Assembly (NCBI GenBank): GCA_004802705.1
Contig: SGPL01000623.1
Span: forward strand, 1 to 18,022
Length of the DNA: 18,022 nt
Direction: 5' to 3'
Source: Bondarzewia mesenterica
Lineage: Eukaryota; Basidiomycota; Agaricomycetes; Russulales; Bondarzewiaceae
Shown here piece after piece: positions 1 to 7,785 of this stretch. A model generated the notes under the pieces. It did not search any database. It had not been told where the DNA came from and was given only the letters and a program-made list of their open reading frames with translations. The position numbers and the translations under genes are program-made. Position 1 is the first letter of the stretch, and the number at the start of each line of letters is the position of its first letter.

Positions 1-735
1 CCTCCTCCTGCTGCTTCAACAGCTCCTTCAATCTATTTGCCTACTTGACAGCTCTCGCACACCGACAGCGCTCGACCCACATGCATTCAAGTGAATCAAG
101 ATGCTCCTCTGTAGTGTGCAAATGCACGGCCTGTGGGCTGGGTGCACGATCGTGACATTCGACGCACACGTCAAACCCAAGCCTATGTGCGGGGTCATTG
201 TCGAGCTCATAATTAAATGGGTCCACCATGCGCTTAGCCAGGGCAGATCACCAGTGTTTCACGTCCTCGAGGGGCACGTCATTCACATTGTCGAGGAAGA
301 CTTGGCCGAGGTGCGAGGTCTACAAAAGCACATCGCCCTCGATCTCTGCAGAAGAGATAAAGGGGCAGGGGTCGACAGAGATGATCTTGGATGGGCAGGT
401 GAGATCGTGCATTTTATCCTTTTCATGTTGGCTGAAATTAATCATGTTGGCTTTCAACCCACAGGGCAGCTCACTTGTGACATGGGCATCAGTGCTGTCT
501 GTATGCTTTTTCCAAACTTTATCTGTTTCTCAGCCAATACCTACACTCGCTCTCGCATGATTCACATGCTTAAATCTGTAGCATAGTGATCTCCCACAGC
601 ATTGATATAGCTGAGAAGGTGCAGAAGACTATGGACCATTTCAGGCAGCATCACACTTAGCACAAAGACATTATACGTGATGGGCATATCAGGAGTGCGA
701 GCGGCAGTGCTAGCTGTGCAGCTCAGCCAGCGTGT
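1..735 (-). pseudogene. Decayed PPS1-like dual-specificity phosphatase gene (N-terminal part)
   Basis: Read right to left, the minus strand gives about 220 codons of protein-like sequence. A first block starts near 735 and contains an internal Met at 687-685 followed by PITYNVFVLSVMLPEMVHSL. A one-base frame change near 485-500 leads to the second block, with LPCGLKANM, TSHLGQVFLDNVNDVP, NDPAHRLGFDVCVECHD and, past a stop, ANRLKELLKQQE, which runs off position 1. Stops interrupt it at 562-564, 541-543, 320-322, 248-250 and 41-43; at least some (TGA) fit CGA-to-TGA change. From memory, this order of motifs resembles the region upstream of the catalytic domain in basidiomycete PPS1-type phosphatases, which act in cell-cycle control. 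The catalytic domain itself would lie outside the window, so the family call is moderate. That this is decayed coding sequence is more certain. The true start and any introns could not be fixed. Confidence 0.55.
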
Positions 736-1039
736 TGCAAAAAGAGTAAGAGAGTAAGCTCATTGCCATTGTTCTTCTTCAAGCTGCTTATGACAGTGAT
801 CACAATAGGGAGGTGTAGTGCTTAATTGTGTCCCCATTAATGCCACTATGTGAACATGTCATCAGCAATCTCAAGGATTCACATGTTAGTTGGTGGAGCT
901 GGGGGATGTATATTTGAGATTGCATTTGTATTCACTGGGTTGAGCGATATATAGAAAGTGGACTGCGTTGGAGAGAATAAGTACTACTGAAACTTATCAG
1001 CACTATAATTATGTAAATAAAAAATGCACGTGAATGGCA
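736..1039. other. Intergenic stretch, nothing recognised
   Basis: I see no coding-like frame, tRNA fold or repeat shared with the rest of the window. It lies between the 5' side of the minus-strand phosphatase-like remnant and the copia insertion, so it could hold the old promoter or first exon of that gene. Nothing in the sequence confirms this. Confidence 0.4.
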
Positions 1040-1044
1040 TAGTT
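1040..1044. repeat. Target-site duplication, left copy (TAGTT)
   Basis: TAGTT directly precedes the 5' LTR and is repeated exactly after the 3' LTR at 6458-6462. A 5-bp duplication is the usual length for Ty1/copia integrase. The match shows that the element is a complete insertion and not a recombinant. Confidence 0.92.
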
Positions 1045-1134
1045 TGTTGAAGTCCGGATTGGGATCGGACATGAGCACAGAGAGATGCACGATGTCACAC
1101 AGTGATCAGGATCAGACAGTTAGATTCCCCCAGG

Positions 1135-1142
1135 TATATATA
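1135..1142 (+). promoter_or_regulatory. TATA-like element in the 5' LTR
   Basis: TATATATA lies 90 bp into the LTR and is unchanged in the 3' LTR (6247-6254). It is followed by a 10-bp near-tandem repeat (TACCACTACA, TACCACTAGA). Its position fits a U3 core promoter, with transcription starting a few tens of bases downstream; this role is inferred. Confidence 0.45.
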
Positions 1143-1164
1143 CCACTACATACCACTAGACCCC

Positions 1165-1191
1165 CCTCAGTCACTTCTACCGTGACTGAGG
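1165..1191 (+). repeat. Perfect inverted repeat in the 5' LTR
   Basis: CCTCAGTCAC (1165-1174) and GTGACTGAGG (1182-1191) are exact reverse complements around a 7-base loop. The same hairpin is intact in the 3' LTR at 6277-6303. A second, weaker version (CAGTCAC...GTGACTG) is at 1286-1306. It could be a protein-binding dyad or an RNA stem-loop near the transcript start. Confidence 0.7.
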
Positions 1192-1345
1192 TGAGTCAAT
1201 ATCATACACGCTATAAACATCTGCATGTACTCACACTTCTGGATCCCCTAGGGTCTGACCAGTGATTCGGATAGGTATACCAATACAGTCACTTCTACTG
1301 TGACTGAGGGTCTGACCGGTGATTCAGATAGTTCATTTTCCAACA

Positions 1346-1361
1346 GGTTATGAGCCCTGGC
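1346..1361 (+). other. Primer-binding site matching the initiator tRNA-Met anticodon arm
   Basis: The 16 bases directly after the 5' LTR are GGTTATGAGCCCTGGC. The reverse complement, GCCAGGGCTCATAACC, matches the anticodon stem-loop of eukaryotic initiator tRNA-Met, with the CAT anticodon inside. It does not match the tRNA 3' acceptor end used by most LTR elements. Drosophila copia and yeast Ty5 are known to prime in this way from a cleaved 5' half of the initiator tRNA. The lack of any gap after the LTR supports the call. The exact host tRNA sequence is not in the window. Confidence 0.8.
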
Positions 1362-1427
1362 AGATGTGCTTAATACCACGCGCAAGAAGAAATCAAAATC
1401 CTAAACCCGGATCTATTATCCACTACG

Positions 1428-2696
1428 ATGGCGGGCAAAAACAAACATTCTATATTCGACTTGCCCATCACAAAAGGAGCGCAACGCGACCTCGATGAAA
1501 CACTCAGGATCAAATCTCTTTCCGAGTCTGCGATCGAGGATCTGAGTGCTAGCCAATCAATTTTCCCTAGCGCATATAGTCAGTCTTCTTTATGACAACA
1601 ACCTCTCGCAGCTGTGTCTACTCATGGTTCTGAGATGTTTAGGACTCCCCTACCACCTGATCCCTTATTCGCGACCCTACATGGATGCCGCAAGTGTCCT
1701 CTCACGTCAGAAGAAGACCAAAAGCTTACCAATAACCTCATCTCCATTGCGTCTAAATTTGACTCTACTGGCATTCTGAAATTGACTGAAGCAGAAAACT
1801 ACACGGATTGGGCCCAAATTTATGCTTCCGTGGTATGAGGAATTAGTATTGTATAGTACGTGGATGGGACACTACCCAAACCTCATGATAAGACCTCCAA
1901 GGAGTACTACGTCTGGTGCGCATGGGATGAACAAGCCACCGGACTCATCCTTAGGATGTTAGCAAAAGACGTCTATGATCAGATTCGACAAGACGTACTA
2001 TACACTAACACTCATGAACTCTGGGACGAAATGCGCTGACTGTTTGTCAACAGCGGCATACTCTTACAAGTCAATTACCTTCGACGTGCCCTTCATCACA
2101 TCTTCCCAGCTGACGGTCCATTCAGTCCCATCGTCATGACCATCCGTAGTGATCTACAATGCGTCTATGATGTTGGAGCACCTAGCATGGATGATATGAT
2201 GTCGATCCTCCTCCTCTAGGCACTCACTCCTCACTACACTGATATTGCACGCATAATTAAAAATTCAGATTCAATAGACCACAGATCTATACAGCGTAGG
2301 CTGGAGACCACCGACATCCATGTTCGTGAAGAAGAGAACTATCAAACCCACTCATAGTCTGTCGCTGCCACTGCCTTCAGTCGTCCTCCCAACACACGCA
2401 CCTCTTGCGAACACTGCAATCACCTGAATCATCCTTCGGCCAAGTATTGGACCAAGTTCCCACATCTTAAACCAAAACGACCACCTCGCGATACTGCCGT
2501 TCTGCCCTCTGATGACAACAAGAAGATGACTGAACATACCAATGCTACAACCCACGTCAAAGAGGCTACTGCCACCATTGTCAGCACTCCCCTTGACTAT
2601 GATGATGTTGAATATTGGTCCGCTGTCTCACTCACTGATGCTAATTATTGCTCTGTCGACTAGACCAGTCCTGACCTTCCTACAGCTGCGTCCTCT
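1428..2696 (+). pseudogene. gag: copia gag region, broken
   Basis: This is the capsid part of the polyprotein. The ATG at 1428 (MAGKNKHSIFDL) is the first Met after an 82-bp leader. The Gag core of the UBN2 / Retrotran_gag type is readable from KLTEAENYTDWAQ (about 1782) through YVDGTLPKP, LWDEMR and VNYLRRALHHIFPADGPF to ALTPHYTDIARIIKN (about 2260). A zinc knuckle follows at 2406-2447 with Cys 2406, Cys 2415 and His 2430. The fourth ligand is Tyr (TAT, 2445-2447) where Cys is expected, a single G-to-A change. In-frame stops lie at 1593, 1836, 1854, 2037, 2217, 2355 and 2661. No frameshift is seen, so decay here is by base substitution. The border with protease is approximate. Confidence 0.88.
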
Positions 2697-3912
2697 ACTG
2701 AGCAACTTCAGAACATGTCGCATTTTTATCTAGACAGTGCGTCCAGCTGCCATCTTACTCCACACGAGTCTGACTTTATTTTCTTACGGTCCATCACTCC
2801 ATGACCAATTAAAGGTATCAATGGTTCGTGTATACTCGCTGTTGGTGTTGGTGACGTCCACCTCTGACTTGGCAAAGGACACTTTTTAACTCTCTACAGC
2901 ATTCTTCGAGTCCCCTTGGCCACTATGAGACTCATCTCGATCTCTCATCTTTGCGACTCTGGGTACTCTGTCTCTTTCGATGCTCAGTCCTGCTCGGTCG
3001 CCCAGACCTCTAGCAGCCACAAGGTCATCGCTACTGGGGCACACACGAACAACAACCTCTATTCACTCAGGGGCAACCTCTCAGTCCTCCATGCTCATGC
3101 AACTCGGACTACTTCCTCTCTGGAGACTTGGCATTGTCACTTTGGTCATGCTGGCAATCAGACTCTCGTTCACATAGCTTGAAACTAGCTGGTTTCAGGT
3201 ATGCCTGCTGCCTTTTCACATGATGCTCCGACATGTGATGCTTGTATTTTGGGGAAACAGACTGGACACCCTGTTCTGCCTACTCGCTCTGGTGCCTGTG
3301 CTACTTCTCTGCTTGGCATCATCTACACTGACTTGATGGGCCCCATAAAACTGGAAACTGCTGGTGGAAAATGCTACTCTCTATATATTAGGGATGACTG
3401 TACTTCTAAGTCCTGGGCTATTCTTCTTGCCCACAAATCAGACACTGTCTCTGCCTTTCTCAAGTGGCGCACCTTAGCTGAACGCGAGTCCACCCATTAA
3501 CTGCAACTCATCCGCATGGACAGTGGCGATGAATTTACACCCACCCAATTTGAGACTTATCTTCGACAGCAGGGTATTGTGCATCAAATTTCTGCACCCT
3601 ATACCTCTGCACACATCGGTGCCATTGAATGTCTACATCGCACACTGTTCGATCACGCCCGTGCGATGCACATCAGTGCCAATCTTCCCCTATCTCTCTG
3701 AGGTGAATGTTACCTCACCGCAGCTTACCTCCATAACTGCATGGCTACTTGCTCCCTTCTCAACTCCATACCTGATGAGGCCTGGTCTGGCCTCAAACCC
3801 GACGTATCTCACCCATGAGAATTTAGCTGCCGAGCCTTTGTTCTCATTTAAGGCCCCCACAACCCCAAAGTCAATAGCCGTTCTATCGAGTGCGTCCTTA
3901 TTGGTTATTCCC
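2697..3912 (+). pseudogene. pol: copia protease and integrase region, broken
   Basis: The protease begins about 2721 with HFYLDSASSCHLTP; the catalytic Asp is at 2733-2735 and the usual DSGAS reads DSASS. Integrase has the His-His-Cys-Cys zinc module (His 3132, His 3147, Cys 3234, Cys 3243). Two likely arginines of the usual WHRRLGH read Cys and His, both explained by CpG change. The catalytic triad survives: Asp 3330 in YTDLMGP, Asp 3519 in RMDSGDEF and Glu 3627 in GAIECLHRTL, the last two separated by exactly 35 residues. Stops lie at 2802, 2865, 3180, 3186, 3498, 3699, 3816 and 3849. Near 3909-3914 the frame changes by loss of one base, after which KAYRYYHRPSGHIFVS continues. Confidence 0.9.
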
Positions 3913-4494
3913 CAAATCCAAAGCCTACCGTTATTACCACCGTCCCTCTGGTCACATTTTTGTTTCTTACTACGTGTCATTTATTGAATCTCAGGACTTC
4001 ACGTACGATTCTCCTACTTCTTCATCTCCTTCCGTGCTACCTACCGTGTCTCACCCCTCTTTGCACTCATTGAATGATGATCCTTCTTCTTTCACTTCTT
4101 CTTTACCTTCTAATCCCATTCTTCCATCCCCCGTTCAATCCCCTCCCGCTCCCACATTACCTACTCTTCTATCAGATATCACGCCTCCCTCTCCTCGACA
4201 ATCTCATCATATACGTCAACCCTCTGCCAAACTTGCTGAATCTCTCGAACTACCCATTACCTCACAAGTCGCACAGGCTGTTACTGATTCTAAAACCGCT
4301 GCTGATCGTCTTCATCTCGCTCGCCTTCATGTTGCAACTTCCCCTTCTCTTGATAATTCGCTATCTAATTCTCCTTCTTTTTCATCTTTATATCTTTTAT
4401 CACCTTTATCACCTTCTCCTTCAGACACCGACCTTATCCTTGCTGCCGCCGCACAACTCAACGAGGAACCTTGCACTTGGACGGATGTACAGGC
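3913..4494 (+). pseudogene. pol: copia integrase tail and Ser/Pro-rich linker
   Basis: After the first frame change, an open stretch encodes the end of integrase (YYHRPSGHIFVS, SFIESQDF). A long low-complexity Ser/Pro/Leu-rich linker follows, then HIRQPSAKLAESL and an approach to reverse transcriptase (EEPCTWTDVQALP). The stretch has no stops, in contrast to the flanks; its pyrimidine-rich codons offer few CGA, CAA, CAG or TGG sites that one transition could turn into stops. A second one-base frame change near 4485-4494 leads into the RT frame. The linker is variable in copia elements and says little about lineage. Confidence 0.75.
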
Positions 4495-6057
4495 TCTCCC
4501 GATGCTGAAAAATGGCGCACTGCTTATCTTGATGAACTTGCCTCCATCCGTGCGCATCATATTTATACCCTTGTCCCTCGCACATCTATTCCACTTGGTC
4601 ATAAAATCATCAAGTGCCACCCTATTTTTACAATTAAATGCGATGCTAATAATAACCCCATTCGCTACAAAGCCTGACTCATCGCGAAGGGTTTTACACA
4701 GATTCTTGGACAGGATTTTACTGATACATTCTCACCTATCGCTCGTCTTAAAACACAGTGTCTCCTACTACATCTCGCTGCCCATTTTAGCTGGCCAATC
4801 AAACAGCTCGACATAAAAACTGCATTCCTCCATGGCGACCTCGAAGAGGACCTCTGGATGGAACAACCGGATGGTTTCGCTGAACCCGGCAAAGAAAGTT
4901 GGGTATAGAAACTCCTTAAAGGCCTATACAGCCTACGACAAGGTAGTCGCATCTGGAACCAAAAAATCCATAGCGCCCTCATTGAACTCAGCTTCTGACG
5001 ACTCAGTGCTGAATGGAGCCTCTACTACCACTTCAATGACTCGGGCAAGTGCCTTCTTACTATTCACGTTGATGACCTCAATGTTGCAAGATCTTCCTCT
5101 GCCGTCATACAAGACGTTAAAATATCCCTCCGTTCACGCTTCGACATTGTTGAACTTGGACCTGTTCAGTGGCTCGTTGGCCTATCTATCTCGTGTAACC
5201 TCGCCGACCATACTATCACTGTCTCTCAAACTGGCCTTATTGACTCCGTCATCGATAAATTTCACCTTTTGAATGCTAATACAGTATCCACACCACTCAA
5301 CTGCAATGTCCGCCTTACCCACGATGATTCACCTACCACATCTGTCGACAAATCCACTATATCATCTATACCTTTCCGCGAACTGATTGGTTGCCTGATG
5401 TACCTTTCAATCAGATCTCGACCCGACATCTCTTTCACCGTACAGCATCTGAGTCAGTTTAATATAAATCCCAGCATGCGACACTAGACCGCTGCTAAGC
5501 ACATCGTCCGATACCNCAAAGGCACCCGCAGTCTCAGTCTTACTCTCGGTGGCTCACAACCTCTACGTTTACTCAGCTACACGGACGCCAGCTTCGGAGG
5601 CCACGCCGGACCCATTAGATTTTGATGATCAGTCTCTGGCTACGGTTTTTCACTTGGATCTGGCTTGATCTCTTGGAGCTCTAAGCGACAACACCTCACG
5701 GCCACCTCAACCTGTGAAGCCAAATTTGTAGCCACTGTGCACACATGCAAAGAAGCCCTCTAGCTTCGCACAATCCTCACATCCTTGGATCTTCGTCCTA
5801 CAGTGCCTATCACAATCCATTGTGATAATTAGTCATCCATCTGGCTCACACAAGACCAAGCCTTCCACAACTGCAGCAAATATATTGACATCCAGTATCA
5901 TTTTATTTGGGATCACGTTGCTCACAAACATGTCACTTTCTCCTATGTATCTACCCACGATAATCTTGCCGACATATTTATAAAAGCACTACCTAAGGCG
6001 ACACACGAACTTTTCCGTACCACTCTCGGACTTCACCCGCACCCAGATGCCCACTGA
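4495..6057 (+). pseudogene. pol: copia reverse transcriptase and RNase H, broken
   Basis: One frame carries SPDAEKWRTAYLDELASI, then KGFTQILGQDFTDTFSPIAR, QLDIKTAFLHGDLEEDLWME and the active-site box HVDD (5065-5076), where most copia RTs have YVDD. RELIGCLMYLSIRSRPDISF follows. RNase H begins about 5578 with YTDAS, then SGYGFSLGSGLISWSSKRQH (about 5638-5697), CEAKFVA with a likely Glu-to-Lys change at 5722, HCDN, and THDNLADIFIKALP. Stops lie at 4675 (RYKA-stop-LIAKG, CGA to TGA), 4906, 4996, 5485, 5623, 5626 (two adjacent CGA codons lost), 5761 and 5830. The likely natural stop is TGA 6055. One ambiguous base lies at 5516. No frameshift is seen after 4495. Confidence 0.92.
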
Positions 6058-6156
6058 GGAGGAGCATAGACTAGGCTTGAGGAGGAGTTGGGGACACAAG
6101 GAGGAGCTGGGAGCTTGAGGAGGAGCACACCGACATGTCTGCTCTATGAGGAGGAG
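6055..6156 (+). other. Polypurine tract preceded by four similar purine blocks
   Basis: TGAGGAGGAG (6147-6156) abuts the 3' LTR and is the expected site of plus-strand priming. The same or nearly the same block occurs at 6055-6064, 6078-6087, 6098-6106 (AAGGAGGAG) and 6116-6125, giving five blocks in about 100 bp. The first overlaps the polyprotein stop codon. Only the last is in the right place to define the LTR edge; the others may be duplicates or extra priming sites. Confidence 0.75.
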
Positions 6157-6457
6157 TGTTGAAGTCTGGATTGAGATTAGACATGAGCATGGAGAGACGC
6201 ACAACATCACACAGTGATCAAGATCAGACAGTTAGATTCCCCCAGGTATATATACCACTACATACCACTAGACCCCCCTCAGTCACTTCTACCGTGACTG
6301 AGGTGAGTCGATATCATACACGCTACAGACATTTGCATGTACTCACACTTCTGGATCCCCTAGGGTCTGACCAGTGATTTGGATAGGTATACCAATACAG
6401 TCGCTTCTATCGTGACTGAGGGTCTGACCAGTGATTTGGATAGTTTGTTTTCCAACA
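6157..6457 (+). repeat. 3' LTR of the copia element
   Basis: This has the same length and termini as the 5' LTR and aligns without gaps. By hand alignment 24 sites differ, all C/T or G/A. Several positions read CA in one copy and TG in the other (for example 1075-1076 against 6187-6188), as expected if an ancestral CG decayed on opposite strands in the two copies. Confidence 0.96.
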
Positions 6458-6462
6458 TAGTT
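6458..6462. repeat. Target-site duplication, right copy (TAGTT)
   Basis: This exactly matches 1040-1044 and directly follows the CAACA end of the 3' LTR. Confidence 0.92.
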
Positions 6463-6658
6463 CAGCAGCTGTCGAGATCTGAATTTGAGGTCAACATTTC
6501 TTCCGAAAATCCTGAAGCAAGACTCTAGACAAAACTCCTCAAATTTGGAAGCAGACCTTAACACAGAATGACTGTCTTCTGTGTAGGTCACTATGGAGAT
6601 TAGCCAGCATCTAGCATACATAATTCTTGCCGGTACACTTCAGGCCTGGAGGGCCCTA
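6463..6658. other. Spacer with a weak minus-strand coding-like frame
   Basis: This lies between the copia insertion and the tandem 1.1-kb units. The minus strand is open and reads SHSVLRSASKFEEFCLESCF, but the frame runs into the LTR and matches nothing I know. I do not call a gene. Confidence 0.3.
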
Positions 6659-7785
6659 TATACTTATATCGGCAGATTTACTGCACTAGGTGCCCCATCA
6701 GGAAGGTGCTCATATAAGCAGTTGACCTAATTAGAAAGGTAATGATATCATTGGTGGTGCCCCAGTGCACTTGCCCAAAATGGATGCCCTGGCCAAAATG
6801 TTCATAGTAAGCAAATTTGCTTCCGTGCCCGAGCTCGAGCGTCAGCGGCACGTCCTAGGCGTGAAGAAGACTGTCAAGGCATGGGGCAAGCACCGACAGT
6901 GAAAACTGTCAAGCAGCCACCACTGGAGATGGCCTTGGGAGAATGTTACATATGAAACACTACATTGACATAGCATGTTACCATGTGCATGCCTATTGAT
7001 TGCTTCGCGCGTCCTTCTATAGTTCAAAATACTATATTTCACTGCCCTAGAGCCCATAAAAAATCCATTTCTTCAAGCCTTGCTCTCTTCTTGCTTTCTG
7101 CTGCAAAGTAGGGTGCTTAATGTTAAAATATCTGTTCATATTTATGGTCCCTAGCAGAAATAAGTAAAATAATCAAAAATAAGTGAAATAAGTAGCACAT
7201 TTACTATAGCTGAGTAAATTTGTTGTAGCTGAGTAAATTTTGTAGCAGCCGAGTAAATTTCGATCACTATTCGATCACTCCAGTAAATGCAGAGGCTGTG
7301 TATACTGCAAATTATGTGTAGGCATGCAGCAGCATGCGCTTTACGTGAACAAAAATATTAAATATTTCTCACGATGCTATACCCTAAAGATATCTCTACT
7401 AGGTCCTCCGGTAGCTTCTATAGTGCTTATCGTGGCTTCTCTATTTGCTGAAATCAGTAGCCCCACGTTTGGGGGAGCTTTTTACACATGTGTCCATGTA
7501 TGCACTCCTTTCATTATTGAGAGGCCCCTCAAAAAAGCCCAGGAGGCTGCTGTTGGACAATTAAAATATTTTTAAATATACCCGAGGTACTGTTGTCTAT
7601 TGAATAGGTTTATGTGGCTATAGACAGGAGGAGAGAGCAGGAAATAATGAGACGAAGGGACGAGGGACAGCAAATGCCATAGGACACTTACTAAACACCT
7701 CCCACCATCACCAGAAGCACGCGTTAGGGCTAGGGTTCAGCCATTTACTGAATTTTACCTGGCATGGTAAAGTTTGAGGAATAAA
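6659..7785. repeat. Tandem 1.1-kb non-coding unit, copy A
   Basis: Copy A starts TATACTTATATC and ends with TTTACCTGGCATGGTAAA plus AGTTTGAGGAATAAA, after which the same start recurs at 7786 (period 1127 bp). It aligns with copy B over nearly its whole length, for example at CCTTGCT..CTTGCTTTCTGCTG, the AGTAAATTT series and the TTTACTGAATTTTACCTGG end. Substitutions between copies look mostly like transitions. There is no convincing ORF; an 83-codon plus frame at 7324-7575 is not kept in copy B. The unit is not bounded by TG..CA, so it is not obviously an LTR. Its identity is unknown. Confidence 0.8.
7203..7290 (+). repeat. Iteron-like AGTAAATTT series in copy A
   Basis: GAGTAAATTT occurs at 7212, 7231 and 7251, with a fourth AGTAAAT at 7282 (spacing about 19, 20 and 30 bp). 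Between the third and fourth is a direct repeat CGATCACT. ATTTACT just upstream can pair with the first AGTAAAT around a 7-base loop. Confidence 0.7.

Larger units (their letters stand above)
1045..1345 (+). repeat. 5' LTR of the copia element
   Basis: This is a 301-bp direct repeat of 6157-6457, with no gaps at an offset of 5112. It starts TGTTGAAG and ends TTCCAACA, giving the 5-bp terminal inverted repeat TGTTG/CAACA. It contains a TATATATA run, a perfect 10-bp-stem hairpin and two internally duplicated blocks (25 bp and 23 bp). It should have supplied the promoter of the element. Confidence 0.96.
1045..6457 (+). mobile_element. Full-length, inactive Ty1/copia LTR retrotransposon (5413 bp)
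   Basis: Two 301-bp LTRs, both TGTTG...CAACA, flank an interior that begins with a primer-binding site and ends with a polypurine tract. Both sides carry the TAGTT target duplication. The domain order is gag, protease, integrase, reverse transcriptase, RNase H; integrase before reverse transcriptase defines Ty1/copia (Pseudoviridae) and excludes Ty3/gypsy. One polyprotein frame starts at the ATG at 1428 and ends at TGA 6055-6057. It is broken by 23 premature stops (12 TGA, 9 TAG, 2 TAA by my count) and two one-base frame changes (near 3909-3914 and 4485-4494), so it cannot act on its own. The integrase triad and much of the RT core remain recognisable. The LTRs differ at about 24 of 301 sites, all transitions. 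Confidence 0.96.

Noticed and set aside
318..334. CGAGGTCTACAAAA shared with about 10621
   Set aside because: A match of about 14 bases with no similarity on either side; chance is sufficient.
101..586. Plus-strand 161-codon ORF
   Set aside because: It is antisense to a minus-strand sequence with much stronger protein character; its own translation matches nothing and its openness is a by-product.
3523..3987. Second plus-strand frame of 154 codons inside integrase
   Set aside because: It overlaps the integrase D,D-35-E frame in another register and has no domain; it is a shadow.
4665..4982. Minus-strand ORF of 105 codons in the RT region
   Set aside because: It is antisense to well-recognised reverse transcriptase motifs.
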